From Akkermansia sp. (lineage in GTDB: Bacteria; Verrucomicrobiota; Verrucomicrobiia; Verrucomicrobiales; Akkermansiaceae), in assembly GCA_017555465.1 (NCBI GenBank), contig JAFZGH010000038.1, positions 1-6,266 on the forward strand: DNA of 6,266 nucleotides, read 5' to 3'. Positions 5,835 to 6,266 of the stretch are shown here, in pieces (within the stretch, counting starts at the first letter, position 1; every line of letters begins with the position of its first letter). The notes under the pieces were generated by a model. The model made no database searches and was not told where the DNA came from. It was given only the letters and a program-made list of their open reading frames with translations. Both the position numbers and the translations under genes were made by a program.

Positions 5835-6266
5835 ATGATGAACGAGCCTTTTTCTCTGAGACATGGCCAGACCGGCCAGCTGAAGTTTGATTTCATTACA
5901 TCCACGGGTGTGCCTCCTGTGGCTGTGGGTGGCATATTGGTGAATGGCCGCAATGTGCCGATGGTGGCAGGGGCAGATTCCATATTATACATTCCCGTGC
6001 TGCCGCCCGGTGTGTACCTGATGGAGGTGCGCTGCAATGGGGCCACAGTGCTATATGCAGAACTGGAGGTGCTGGCCAGCCCGCTGGGGATGGCAGATGG
6101 CGTGGTGATGTGGAGTGTGACTGCCGACCTGACGCAGCCGCTGCCTGTGCAGCAGGTGGTACTGCATGAAGGTCCGCAGGGTGAAAAAGGTGAACCGGGC
6201 GCCCAGGGCGCGCCGGGTGCCACGGCGTATGATATGGCGCGCGCGGCGGGCTATGAGGGCACGGAA
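5835..6266 (+). CDS. collagen-like fiber protein, 3' truncated by the window edge
   Basis: This frame starts at 5835 (a second ATG follows at 5838) and stays open for 144 codons to the right edge, so only the N-terminal part is visible. Residues 1-110 look beta-rich: FSLRHGQTGQLKFDF (6-20), then PPGVYLMEVRCNG (57-69) and YAELEVL (74-80), suggesting an attachment domain; it loosely recalls BppU-type baseplate N-termini (weak inference). Residues 113-130 are six consecutive Gly-X-Y triplets (GPQ GEK GEP GAQ GAP GAT), a collagen-like trimerising stalk. Next comes AYDMARAAGYEGTE (131-144), a motif that recurs in phage fibers between collagen repeats and usually continues 'WL.SLkG'. The protein therefore is a trimeric fiber, probably for host contact, attached to tail or head. 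Its start has a weak A-rich leader and no clear ribosome site. Confidence 0.78.
   Translation, partial: MMNEPFSLRHGQTGQLKFDFITSTGVPPVAVGGILVNGRNVPMVAGADSILYIPVLPPGVYLMEVRCNGATVLYAELEVLASPLGMADGVVMWSVTADLTQPLPVQQVVLHEGPQGEKGEPGAQGAPGATAYDMARAAGYEGTE

Noticed and set aside
5810..6223. Minus-strand frame with Gly/Pro-rich start
   Set aside because: It is the antisense image of the collagen-like fiber gene, whose Gly-X-Y codons read as Pro/Gly-rich on the other strand.

Overview
The window is one strand-uniform, tightly packed block of phage virion genes, almost certainly from a prophage or temperate phage of a Gram-negative host. Ten coding regions are supported, all on the + strand, with ATGA stop/start overlaps or short gaps between most of them. 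I see no RNA genes, CRISPR array, transposase or attachment site. DNA is GC-rich with strong G/C bias at third codon positions, and several genes have poor Shine-Dalgarno sequences. That would fit a Verrucomicrobiota (Akkermansia-like) host, but this is a low-confidence impression and the host cannot be fixed from the window.

Region 1-2459 is the capsid-building module. It holds the tail end (or whole) of a small basic Cys-rich protein (to 119), a Mu I-type prohead protease fused to a scaffold-like C-terminus (116-1117), a DUF2190-type capsid decoration protein (1135-1524) and the major capsid protein (1566-2459). An 11-bp GC hairpin follows the capsid gene.

Region 2532-4863 looks like the connector and neck module: a Mu gp36/DUF1320-like head completion candidate (2532-2978), a minor head/morphogenesis candidate (2994-3773), a virion-morphogenesis or tail-completion candidate (3770-4381) and a possible tail terminator (4378-4863). 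The last three are chained by ATGA overlaps, which suggests translational coupling and linked dosage.

Region 4891-6266 starts the tail and adsorption part: a 79-residue hydrophobic, single-Cys small protein (4891-5130), a tail-tube candidate (5153-5755), a 15-bp hairpin, and the start of a collagen-like fiber gene that runs off the right edge (5835-6266).

The proteins make a coherent assembly line: the scaffold/protease organises and matures the shell made of capsid protein, the decoration protein stabilises it, connector proteins close the head, and the tube and fiber form the tail and host-contact parts. No contractile-sheath gene is seen here, so a non-contractile tail is possible but unproven. 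The points most worth a second look are the possible nested scaffold start, paired strong hairpins just after the two genes likely to be needed in highest copy, a fiber gene directly after the tube candidate, and two small unassigned proteins.
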